A DNA stretch of 6,745 bases from Deltaproteobacteria bacterium (GTDB lineage Bacteria; Desulfobacterota_B; Binatia; UBA9968): contig VBKY01000273.1 of the NCBI GenBank assembly GCA_005879255.1, forward strand, positions 1 to 6,745, written 5' to 3'. Shown here one piece after another: positions 1-5,815 of this stretch. Every line of letters starts with the position of its first letter. Within the stretch, counting starts at the first letter, position 1. Made by a program: the position numbers and the translations under genes. The notes below the pieces were generated by a model that worked only from the letters and a program-made list of their open reading frames with translations, was not told the origin of the DNA and ran no database searches.

Positions 1-719
1 GCGATTACGATCGCAAACGGCTCTACGGCGTGATGTTGATTCCGTTGCAGGATCCAGTGCGGGCGGTTGAAGAATTAAAATACGCACGCGAGAAACTCGG
101 TTTGGTTGGGATCTTTTGGCGCCCCAATAAGTTCTGTGGCCGCACGTTCACGAGCTCTGATTATTACCCGATTTATGACGTCGCATCGGAATTGGGAGTG
201 ACGGTTTGCGTTCACGAAGGCGCGCGGACGGTCCTGGCGCAAGCGGGCTCCGACCGCTACAGCGAATTCGGCCGCCATGTCGCTTGCCATCCGTTGGAGC
301 AGATGCTCGCATGCCTCAACTTCTGCGCCGATGGCGTGCTCGAAAAATTTCCCAAACTCAAAGTCGCCCATCTCGAGTCCGGCTGTGGCTGGGCGCCGTT
401 CTGGCTTGAGCGCATGGACGAGCACTGGGAACATGAGTCCCACGGCTCGGCGAAAATCACTAGGGAGAAGCCGAGCACCTATTTCAAACGCAATTGCTGG
501 ATCAGCTGCGAAGCCGGCGAAGAACTGGCGCCGGCGTTCATCGAACATGTCGGCGACGAGTATTTGATGATTGCCACCGACTACCCACACAGCGACGCCA
601 TCGACAAGTTCCCCGACAAAACCGTCGGCGCGATCAGCAGCAATGATAAGATCTCCCGGGGATCACGCACAAAGATTCTCTGGGATAATCCGACCCGAGC
701 GTTTGGTCTAGGGGCGTAA
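1..719 (+). CDS. Amidohydrolase_2 family metal-dependent hydrolase/decarboxylase, C-terminal part (5' end outside window)
   Basis: The reading frame is open from the first bases. Codons from position 3 read DYDRKRLYG and run straight into the GTG at 30 and ATG at 33, so neither is likely to be the true start; the N-terminus, where the family's HxH metal motif would lie, is missing. The visible part matches the TIM-barrel family of PF04909/COG2159 (ACMSD-like decarboxylases and related hydrolases). It has an RPN segment near 120, CVHEG with a probable metal-ligand His at 213-215, and a FPKLKVAHLESGCGW-type motif with His at 369-371. Next come WLERMDEHWE, a SCEAGEE strand, and ATDYPHSD with the probable catalytic/metal Asp at 579-581. 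The protein ends with the usual KILWDNPTRAFGL helix. It is probably cytoplasmic, as no membrane segment is seen. The substrate cannot be told from sequence; members act on aromatic or semialdehyde acids. The gene is convergent with the kinase and has its own terminator. Confidence 0.9.
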   Translation, partial: DYDRKRLYGVMLIPLQDPVRAVEELKYAREKLGLVGIFWRPNKFCGRTFTSSDYYPIYDVASELGVTVCVHEGARTVLAQAGSDRYSEFGRHVACHPLEQMLACLNFCADGVLEKFPKLKVAHLESGCGWAPFWLERMDEHWEHESHGSAKITREKPSTYFKRNCWISCEAGEELAPAFIEHVGDEYLMIATDYPHSDAIDKFPDKTVGAISSNDKISRGSRTKILWDNPTRAFGLGA

Positions 720-755
720 GGCGAGCAGAGGACTGAGCGCCAAGAGCATACCGCA

Positions 756-786
756 AAAGGCCCGAGCCGTGGTCGCTCGGGCCTTT
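756..786 (+). terminator. Rho-independent terminator after the amidohydrolase
   Basis: A perfect 12-bp stem pairs AAAGGCCCGAGC (756-767) with GCTCGGGCCTTT (775-786) around a 7-nt loop. It is followed on the + strand by GTGTTTT and starts 36 nt after the amidohydrolase stop. On the opposite strand the stem is followed by TTTTGCGG, so it may also stop transcripts leaving the convergent kinase gene. This is the clearest regulatory structure in the window. Confidence 0.88.
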
Positions 787-922
787 GTGTTTTAGCGAAA
801 TCCAGGTGAAATTTTCGCCCGCTTTGGCCTGAAATGCTGCTCTCGTCACCTCCGTTATTGTCCGAGCGGCGACTGGGCCAGGGAAATTTGCGGCTCATGG
901 GCGACTCGGAATAAGCGCGTTT

Positions 923-951
923 AGCCGCGAAGAGAACTTCGTTGCGCGGCT
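923..951 (+). terminator. Possible second terminator or hairpin between the convergent genes
   Basis: A 7-bp stem pairs AGCCGCG (923-929) with CGCGGCT (945-951). The 15-nt loop can itself form a small inner stem. On the + strand three further T residues (952-954) follow, making a TTTT run at 951-954. It lies 22 nt past the kinase stop on the kinase's downstream side, but read from the kinase strand the tail is AAACGCGC and lacks a T run. It fits best as a back-up stop for + strand transcription before it runs antisense into the kinase, or as a 3'-end protecting hairpin for the kinase mRNA. Confidence 0.4.
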
Positions 952-972
952 TTTGCTCTCATTGAAATGCTC

Positions 973-3900
973 TCAAGAATGGAGCGGAATGAAATAAGGC
1001 ACTGAAAAGGTGAAGGTTGAACCTTCGCCAGGATGACTTTCGACGCGAATATCGCCGTTCATCAACTCAAGGTATTTCTTGACAATATTTAGGCCGAGGC
1101 CGACACCATTAAAATCTCCGGTATGCGCTTCCTTTATTTGCTCAAAGGCGCTGAAGATTCGATCCATATCGTGCGCTTCAATCCCGATCCCCGTATCGGC
1201 GACGGTAAATTCAATACGGTCGAGCTCCCGGATATTCCGAACTCGCAGCTCGATCCGGCCTCGAGGAGTAAACTTAAAAGCATTGCCGATAAGATTTTGC
1301 AAAATTTCCTTAAGCTTGGTTACATCGGTGACAATGGTGGGAAGGTCCCGTTCGATATCCCAGCGAACCTGCAAACGATTCTGCCGGTTAAGTTGTTCGA
1401 TCTGGCTTTGAGCGTGAGCGACTACTTCATCGATGTCGACGGTCGCCAGTTCCATTGACATCTTTTTTGCGTCCAACCGCGACAAAGCCAAAACATCGTT
1501 GACCAGCTTGAGCAGAAACTGAGAATGATGCCGAATCTGCATCATAGATCTCTTTTGTTCAGGGTTAATATCTCCAAAGAAACCGTCACCGGTCAGCTCC
1601 GCATTACCCATGATCACGTTGAGAGGAGTTCGAAGTTCATGAGACATTGCCGCAATGAACTCAGTCTTGGCTCGGTTCGCGTCTTCTAGCTCCTGATTTA
1701 TCTGCCCCAGCTCAGCCGTCTTCTGGTTCACTTGCTCGAAAAGCCGAGCATTTTCCGCGGCGACGCCGATTTCCTGGGCTATGGACTCGATGAGTTGTAA
1801 TTCATCGGGAACGAAGTGACGCCTTGCTTTGTTGGCAAGGTGTAAGACGCCGATGACTTTCTCCTTGGCCTTGATCGGGAATCCGGCTGCGCTAGTAAAT
1901 CCCAAGGAGCCTATCTTATTTTCAGGACTGAGCTGCTTGTATCCTACGTCATTTTGTAAGTCCTCAAATACCAGTCGTTCGCCCGTCTGGAAAATCTTGC
2001 CGCTGATCCCGACTGATAGATTTCGTCGCTCTATCGAGCGGGCCGCTACTTCGCCAAGGCCTTTGTACGCCTTAAGACGCAGTTCCTCTTCAGACGGATT
2101 TAGGATGTAAATCCAGGACGCGTCAAAATTAAGCGCTTCGATCATTTTTTCGATGGCCTCTTGCAGAACCATTTCAAGATTCAACGACTGGCTAACCGCC
2201 GCGCCAATTGTGTTGAGCACGGAGAGCTGCTGAGACCTCGTCTCCGATTGGCGGAACAAACTCGCCTTTTCTACGGCCACGGCTAGTTGTTCGGACATCG
2301 ACGTGAGTAACCGCGTTTCATCGCTGGTTAGTTTTCGTGGCGAGCGTGCGTTAAAAAGTATGGCGCCAAAGACGCGAGATTGGGTCTTTATCGGAAAGAC
2401 CGCGAAAAAGCTCAGCTTGGCGCTCTGTGTCGCTTTAGTCGTGCTAAGCGCGGCATAGCGCGGGTCCGTGCGGATGTCTTCAAATATCATTGGCTCGGCG
2501 GACTCGGCAACCCGGCCGATGATGCCCTGTCCGCGCTTGAACGTGCTTATCCGGGTCATACGTTCCGAATCTACTTCAAAGGACGCCCGCAACTCCAATT
2601 CTTCCATCTCGTCGTTAAAGAGGAATACCCGCGTGCTCTCAAAACGGAATATCTCCGTGATCTTTGCGATGACCGCATCCAAGATGTTTTTCAGAGCCAA
2701 GGATTGGTTTACCGCAGTCGTGACGCTATAGAGTGCGGATATTTCCTTGGTCCTCTGGTCCACCTTTTGTTCCAGAGTGTCATAGGAGTTTTGAAGAGCG
2801 TCCGTCATCTTGTTAAATTCAACCGCTAACTCCTCAATTTCGTCGCCGGTCTTAATATCGGTTCTGTGTTCGAGATTGCCGGCTCCAATCGTTGCCACGT
2901 CCTGCCGTAGTTCTTGTATCGGTCTAGTAATCTTTTGGCTGACCCAAGCAATGATGGCGGCTCCGACGAACAGACCCACCACCAGGAACAGCAGCGCTGA
3001 GCGCCTCAATATTTCCACGTTGGCTAACGCTGCATCGAGCGGCTCCTCCAGGACAACCGACCAGCCTAATTCAGGTACCGGCGCATACGTGACTAACACG
3101 GGGCTGCCCGTCAATCCCCTCCCTTCGTGGGCGGGAGTAGGATCTGACCGGGTAGGATTGCGCAAAAATTTCTTGACTCCATCAACTTGTTCGAGGTTCA
3201 TCCGCTTCAATACCAGCGTCGCATCTCTATGGGCGATGAGATTTCCATGCTCGTCTACTAAGTAGGCGTATCCCGCAGTGCCGAAGCGAATCTTTCCGAT
3301 CGCTTCCCAGAGAAACGAGAGATCGGCTTCGGCCGAAACCACGCCGACGATACTCTGCGCGGCGCCCCAAAGCGGGATCGCCAGTGTGACGTACGGCTGG
3401 GCTCGGGTCGAAGTGTGAACCGGGCTTATATAGTCGTCACCCTTGAGCGCTTTGACGAATTTGGGCGATGTACTCTGGTCGGTTAGATCGGAAGGAAAAT
3501 AAACTTTTCTGTCGGATACCTTCACGACCTCCATACCCTGCGAGTTGATAATGGAAGCGTCGGTGAAGCTGCTGTCGTTTTTGACCAGAAGACCCAGCAG
3601 TAACTGTTGCTCTTTGCTCCCTAACGTATAAAGACTTAAGGCGTCGGCGTTATCCGAAAACCGCTCGATCTTTTGTCGAACAAAGTTGTGAATTTGCTCC
3701 CCGGTGACCGAGGCCAGCTCCGACTGCAATGCGGCGGCGTCTTGCCGGATCTGTCTTGCCATATAAAAGTAGCCGGCGACCACTACAACCAACAATGCAA
3801 TCCCAAAAAGGCTAAGGCCCCACGTCAGGAGGCGACGCCGGATTCCGCCGCCATGAAGAGGAGCTAGCATTTTTTTTAAAAAATTGGGCATAGTCAGGGC

Positions 3901-4002
3901 CGATGGGCTTACTTCGTCCACCATCGGTACGATTTCCGTAGGAACGTTAACCCCAAGGTATTGCTGACTTGGAGGCGGAGCGACCTCGGTTCTTCGTCTC
4001 AC
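973..4002 (-). CDS. Membrane sensor histidine kinase: dCache-like sensor, HAMP, two GAF domains, HisKA, HATPase_c
   Basis: This 1009-residue kinase probably autophosphorylates in response to a periplasmic signal and passes the phosphate to a response regulator not encoded here. In order: a Pro/Ser/Val-rich cytoplasmic N-terminus (1-56); TM1 (about 59-82); a periplasmic dCache-type double sensor (about 85-325); and TM2 (about 334-354). HAMP (about 352-407, with ITRPIQEL and DEIEELAVEFNKM) and a short coiled coil follow. Then come GAF1 (about 436-580), GAF2 (about 608-752), a second coiled coil (752-782), HisKA with SHELRTP (phospho-acceptor His788, nt 1639-1641), and HATPase_c. The ATPase domain shows the N-box LQNLIGNAFKFT (901-912), G1 DTGIG (936-940), F-box (950-953) and G2 GVGLGL (966-971). 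All catalytic motifs are intact, and there is no receiver domain. The GTG at 4002 gives the longest frame after an in-frame TAG but has a weak ribosome site. ATG codons at 3924, 3891 and 3870 are alternatives that leave TM1 intact. Confidence 0.95.
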   Translation of the reverse strand: MRRRTEVAPPPSQQYLGVNVPTEIVPMVDEVSPSALTMPNFLKKMLAPLHGGGIRRRLLTWGLSLFGIALLVVVVAGYFYMARQIRQDAAALQSELASVTGEQIHNFVRQKIERFSDNADALSLYTLGSKEQQLLLGLLVKNDSSFTDASIINSQGMEVVKVSDRKVYFPSDLTDQSTSPKFVKALKGDDYISPVHTSTRAQPYVTLAIPLWGAAQSIVGVVSAEADLSFLWEAIGKIRFGTAGYAYLVDEHGNLIAHRDATLVLKRMNLEQVDGVKKFLRNPTRSDPTPAHEGRGLTGSPVLVTYAPVPELGWSVVLEEPLDAALANVEILRRSALLFLVVGLFVGAAIIAWVSQKITRPIQELRQDVATIGAGNLEHRTDIKTGDEIEELAVEFNKMTDALQNSYDTLEQKVDQRTKEISALYSVTTAVNQSLALKNILDAVIAKITEIFRFESTRVFLFNDEMEELELRASFEVDSERMTRISTFKRGQGIIGRVAESAEPMIFEDIRTDPRYAALSTTKATQSAKLSFFAVFPIKTQSRVFGAILFNARSPRKLTSDETRLLTSMSEQLAVAVEKASLFRQSETRSQQLSVLNTIGAAVSQSLNLEMVLQEAIEKMIEALNFDASWIYILNPSEEELRLKAYKGLGEVAARSIERRNLSVGISGKIFQTGERLVFEDLQNDVGYKQLSPENKIGSLGFTSAAGFPIKAKEKVIGVLHLANKARRHFVPDELQLIESIAQEIGVAAENARLFEQVNQKTAELGQINQELEDANRAKTEFIAAMSHELRTPLNVIMGNAELTGDGFFGDINPEQKRSMMQIRHHSQFLLKLVNDVLALSRLDAKKMSMELATVDIDEVVAHAQSQIEQLNRQNRLQVRWDIERDLPTIVTDVTKLKEILQNLIGNAFKFTPRGRIELRVRNIRELDRIEFTVADTGIGIEAHDMDRIFSAFEQIKEAHTGDFNGVGLGLNIVKKYLELMNGDIRVESHPGEGSTFTFSVPYFIPLHS

Positions 4003-4053
4003 GATTAATTCCGATCCGCTGCTCAGCTGCTAATGTTTCTTCCAACAAAAATT

Positions 4054-4060
4054 CCCCTCC
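4054..4060 (-). promoter_or_regulatory. Strong Shine-Dalgarno-like GGAGGGG in the kinase leader
   Basis: Minus-strand GGAGGGG lies 5 nt before a TTG TTG pair (4048-4043). That pair opens a 33-codon frame ending with TAA at 3949-3947. The frame overlaps the kinase start but is not in the kinase frame. It is the best-spaced ribosome site in the region, while the kinase GTG 52 nt further on has only a weak match. It could drive a leader ORF that is translationally coupled to the kinase, or show that the real kinase start has been obscured by an indel. Confidence 0.4.
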
Positions 4061-4095
4061 ACTATTTATGCATTACCTCCCACAAATTCTCGTGC

Positions 4096-4111
4096 AGCAG
4101 GAATTATGCCA
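4096..4111 (-). promoter_or_regulatory. Candidate sigma54 (-24/-12) promoter for the sensor kinase
   Basis: The minus strand reads TGGCATAATTCCTGCT, compared with the consensus TGGCACG-N4-TTGCW. GG and GC have the required 10-nt separation, and most fixed positions match (the C, G and first T of the consensus differ). The expected transcript start is near 4085, giving a leader of about 83 nt before the GTG. The same stretch contains CATAAT, which could instead be a sigma70 -10 box, but I find no convincing -35 at the right distance. No enhancer-binding regulator is encoded in the window. Confidence 0.35.
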
Positions 4112-4197
4112 CGCTGTCCAGGCCAAAGTATGCTACCGCAAGTAGTCTGTTTTTAAAAGGATTATCGCGTTTGCCTTAAGAAGGTCCGGCGCTGTTG

Positions 4198-4350
4198 ATG
4201 CTGGAAACGTCAATTATGCCGAAAATGAACAGATTTGTCGTTATTCCAAAGGCTAGGCGAGAGCCAGCATGCACTTGTTCTATCAATAACTTAACACCCT
4301 ACGGGCAGGCTCCATTTGTCGCAATCAACTTACATACAGAACGCAGTTAA
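4198..4350 (+). CDS. Doubtful small ORF, 50 codons
   Basis: An ATG frame (or TTG one codon earlier) runs from a TAA at 4177 to a TAA at 4348-4350. The peptide begins MLETSIMPKMNRFVV and ends VAINLHTERS. It has no signal peptide or known motif. An AAGAAGG stretch (4178-4184) is a possible ribosome site but sits 10-13 nt away, which is long. Codon third positions are not GC-enriched as in the neighbouring genes, which argues against coding. A strong hairpin (4354-4372) starts 3 nt after the stop. This may be a chance ORF; it is listed because of that layout. Confidence 0.15.
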   Translation: MLETSIMPKMNRFVVIPKARREPACTCSINNLTPYGQAPFVAINLHTERS

Positions 4351-4353
4351 ATC

Positions 4354-4384
4354 GCTGGCTCTTTGAGCCGGCATCGAGTGCCGG
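4354..4384 (+). repeat. Two overlapping, mutually exclusive hairpins
   Basis: GCTGGCTC (4354-4361) can pair with GAGCCGGC (4365-4372) around a TTT loop: 8 bp with one G-T wobble. CCGGCA (4368-4373), which shares bases with that right arm, can instead pair perfectly with TGCCGG (4379-4384) around a 5-nt loop. The two stems cannot form together. No T run follows either one, so they do not look like plain terminators. Confidence 0.45.
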
Positions 4385-4546
4385 TCAGAATCAGGACAAG
4401 TTCTGAATCAGATTCTAAGGTCGTGGTCACAGCCAAGGCAAACCCAGCATGTCCACGCCAGAAACAGCAAATGGAAACTGGTGGCTGGGAAGCGCTCCGT
4501 TGTCAGGTGCGCGGATTCGTTGCGGCGCTTCGTCTATCTCGCGACA

Positions 4547-4577
4547 AAGGTAGCCCGCGGTAATAGCGCGAGGCTAC
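4547..4577 (-). terminator. Hairpin terminator overlapping the stop codon of the substrate-binding gene
   Basis: On the minus strand GTAGCC (4577-4572) pairs with GGCTAC (4555-4550). The stem continues, after one bulged T, with CGCG (4570-4567) paired to CGCG (4559-4556) around a 7-nt loop. The gene's TAG stop (4576-4574) lies within the left arm. The stem is followed by C and a short TTT run (4548-4546). It probably separates the substrate-binding transcript from the kinase gene downstream. The short T run limits confidence. Confidence 0.5.
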
Positions 4578-5545
4578 TTAATCACCTTGTCTGCCTGGAC
4601 TAGAACGTGCTGTGGTATCACAACGCCGATTTGCTTGGCGGTTTTGAGGTTTACGAAAATCTCAAATTTCGACGGGAGCTTCACTGGCAGATCGCCAGGC
4701 TTAGCCCCCTTCAAGATCTCGACAACGTACTCGGCGGCGCGCCGGTATAGATCGGCTGTATTCGCGCCGTAGGAAATCAAACCGCCGGCGTCTACATATC
4801 GGGCTTCTTCAGTCATCGACGTGAGGCGGTAGTTTGCCGCCAGCTCGAAAACTCGCTTCGCGTGCTGAACCATCAGCGGATTACTGACGACGACTAGCGC
4901 ATCCACACGCGCCGTTTTGGCGGCTCGAAGAACTCCGGCTAAATCGGGATTCGGCCCGTGTATTTCAAGAGAGTGAAACTCCAATTTGAAACCCCGTGCC
5001 GCCTCTTCGTATTCCTTAAGAGCTACCTTGGGTCCCGGACCGTCTGCGTCCCAGAGAATCCCAACTCGCGACATCTTCGGAAAGAGTTGCTTAAGCAATT
5101 CCACGCGCTTCGCACTTAAATCGCGGCCAAGATTGGCAAGCCCAGTAATATTCCCCTGTGGACGTGCGAAACTTTCCACATACCCAGCTTCAACCGGATC
5201 GACGGAAGTCACCATCACAATGGGGATTGTCTGGGTCGCTTTTTTGGCAGCACGGATTGCCACATTATTAATAGCGACAATGACATCAACTTTCTGCTGG
5301 ACAAGCTCGTTCACAAGTCCGGGAATCCGATCCAACCTGCCCTCTGCATAACGGCGTTCGGTCAAGATATTTTTGCCCTCCACGTAACCGAGATCGCGTA
5401 AGCCCAGCTGGAATGATTCGAAGGCTCCGGTAGAGGCTATTAACCCTATCCGTGGCAAGGCCTTCGCCGGCTGCTGAGCTTCGGCTAAATAGACAGCACC
5501 AAGAATGAAACTACCCGCTACGAAAACGAAGATTTTATTTTTCAT
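4574..5545 (-). CDS. ABC-type periplasmic substrate-binding protein (PF04392 / COG2984 family)
   Basis: This 323-residue exported binding protein is full-length for the family, sometimes annotated as a tryptophan/tyrosine-type substrate-binding protein. The N-terminus MKNK plus a hydrophobic stretch (5-20) and AEA|Q (cleavage after about residue 23) form a Sec signal peptide; there is no lipobox cysteine, so it should be free in the periplasm. Family landmarks are FQLGLRDLGYVEGKNI (45-60), PIVMVTSVDPVEAG (108-121) followed by SFARPQGNITGL, GILWDADGPG (162-171), GGLISYGAN (254-262) and a conserved end with LPVKLPSKFEIFVNLKTAK and IPQHVLVQADKVI. The fold is the two-lobed type I periplasmic-binding class. 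No permease or ATPase gene accompanies it here. The start is ATG at 5545 because it opens the signal peptide; the ribosome site is weak (GAG about 9 nt upstream). It lies upstream of the kinase on the same strand but is separated by a hairpin. The ligand is unknown. Confidence 0.93.
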   Translation of the reverse strand: MKNKIFVFVAGSFILGAVYLAEAQQPAKALPRIGLIASTGAFESFQLGLRDLGYVEGKNILTERRYAEGRLDRIPGLVNELVQQKVDVIVAINNVAIRAAKKATQTIPIVMVTSVDPVEAGYVESFARPQGNITGLANLGRDLSAKRVELLKQLFPKMSRVGILWDADGPGPKVALKEYEEAARGFKLEFHSLEIHGPNPDLAGVLRAAKTARVDALVVVSNPLMVQHAKRVFELAANYRLTSMTEEARYVDAGGLISYGANTADLYRRAAEYVVEILKGAKPGDLPVKLPSKFEIFVNLKTAKQIGVVIPQHVLVQADKVIK

Positions 5546-5708
5546 AGGTTATCGCTCGACATTAGCGTTTACCACTATCTCGCCTGCTTGCACCTGGTAG
5601 AACTAGGCCTGGGATTGCAGGGAAATTCCGCCTGGAAGTCTTATTGTTGCTAGCCCATTCAACCTCGTGGGTTGGGCATGCGCAATCAAGGCTACTTAGC
5701 TTTTCGAG

Positions 5709-5738
5709 ATTTTACGCTATGAGGACAAGGGTGTGCAA
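5709..5738 (-). promoter_or_regulatory. Candidate sigma70 promoter for the substrate-binding gene
   Basis: On the minus strand TTGCAC (5738-5733) and TAAAAT (5714-5709) are separated by 18 nt. The -10 matches TATAAT at five of six positions; the -35 matches only its TTG. The predicted start near 5702 leaves a leader of about 157 nt before the ATG at 5545. That leader contains a possible hairpin, GCCCA with TGGGC, spanning 5653-5677. The -35 box lies inside the left arm of an inverted repeat. Confidence 0.35.
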
Positions 5739-5756
5739 ATTAAATTCAAATGCACA
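5732..5756. promoter_or_regulatory. Inverted repeat TGTGCA-N13-TGCACA, possible operator
   Basis: Perfect 6-bp arms at 5732-5737 and 5751-5756 flank a 13-nt AT-rich spacer. The arm centres are 19 bp apart, close to two helical turns, as expected for a dimeric DNA-binding regulator. The left arm overlaps the -35 of the candidate promoter for the substrate-binding gene, a position suited to repression. No T run follows on either strand, so a terminator for the upstream propeller gene is less likely. The regulator is unknown. Confidence 0.35.
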
Positions 5757-5815
5757 TCTAGCATAGGCAAGGCTTTCTCGGAAGTCTTAATTGTACGGGA
5801 ATGATGAACGTCTAT

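Larger units (their letters stand above)
4003..4573. other. 571-nt intergenic region, no convincing gene
   Basis: The kinase-proximal part (4003-4115) looks like a leader on the minus strand, with a sigma54-like promoter and two strong Shine-Dalgarno-like stretches. The middle holds one 50-codon + strand ORF (4198-4350) of doubtful status and several short arms able to form alternative hairpins (4261-4384). The distal end carries the terminator of the substrate-binding gene. I see no tRNA, transposon end, long repeat or recognisable gene remnant. An open frame at 4363-4563 (+) begins at TTG, has no ribosome site and a composition unlike a protein, so it is not annotated as a gene. Confidence 0.6.

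Noticed and set aside
75..590. 171-codon open frame antisense to the amidohydrolase
   Set aside because: It overlaps a gene with clear family motifs on the other strand; its protein has no recognisable domain and mirrors the codon bias of the real gene.
795..818. GCGAAA / TTTCGC 6-bp hairpin after the amidohydrolase terminator
   Set aside because: The stem is weak with a 12-nt loop and no T tail; it is compatible with chance.
581..898. 105-codon minus-strand frame across the amidohydrolase end and terminator
   Set aside because: It runs through the perfect 12-bp terminator stem, has low-complexity Arg/Ser/Pro composition and no ribosome site or motif.
2380..2829. 149-codon + strand frame (and similar ones at 1123-1458 and 2810-3265) antisense to the kinase
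   Set aside because: These are antisense shadows of the GAF, HATPase and sensor domains, which are themselves well supported.
4363..4563. 66-codon + strand frame in the intergenic region
   Set aside because: It starts at TTG inside a hairpin, has no ribosome site, and has the Arg/Ser/Lys-rich composition of a chance ORF.
4571..5698. 10-bp direct repeat AGGCTACTTA at 4571-4580 and 5689-5698, flanking the substrate-binding gene
   Set aside because: It resembles a target-site duplication, but one copy overlaps the gene's last codons and terminator stem. There are no terminal inverted repeats or transposase, and 10-bp matches are expected by chance in a window this long.
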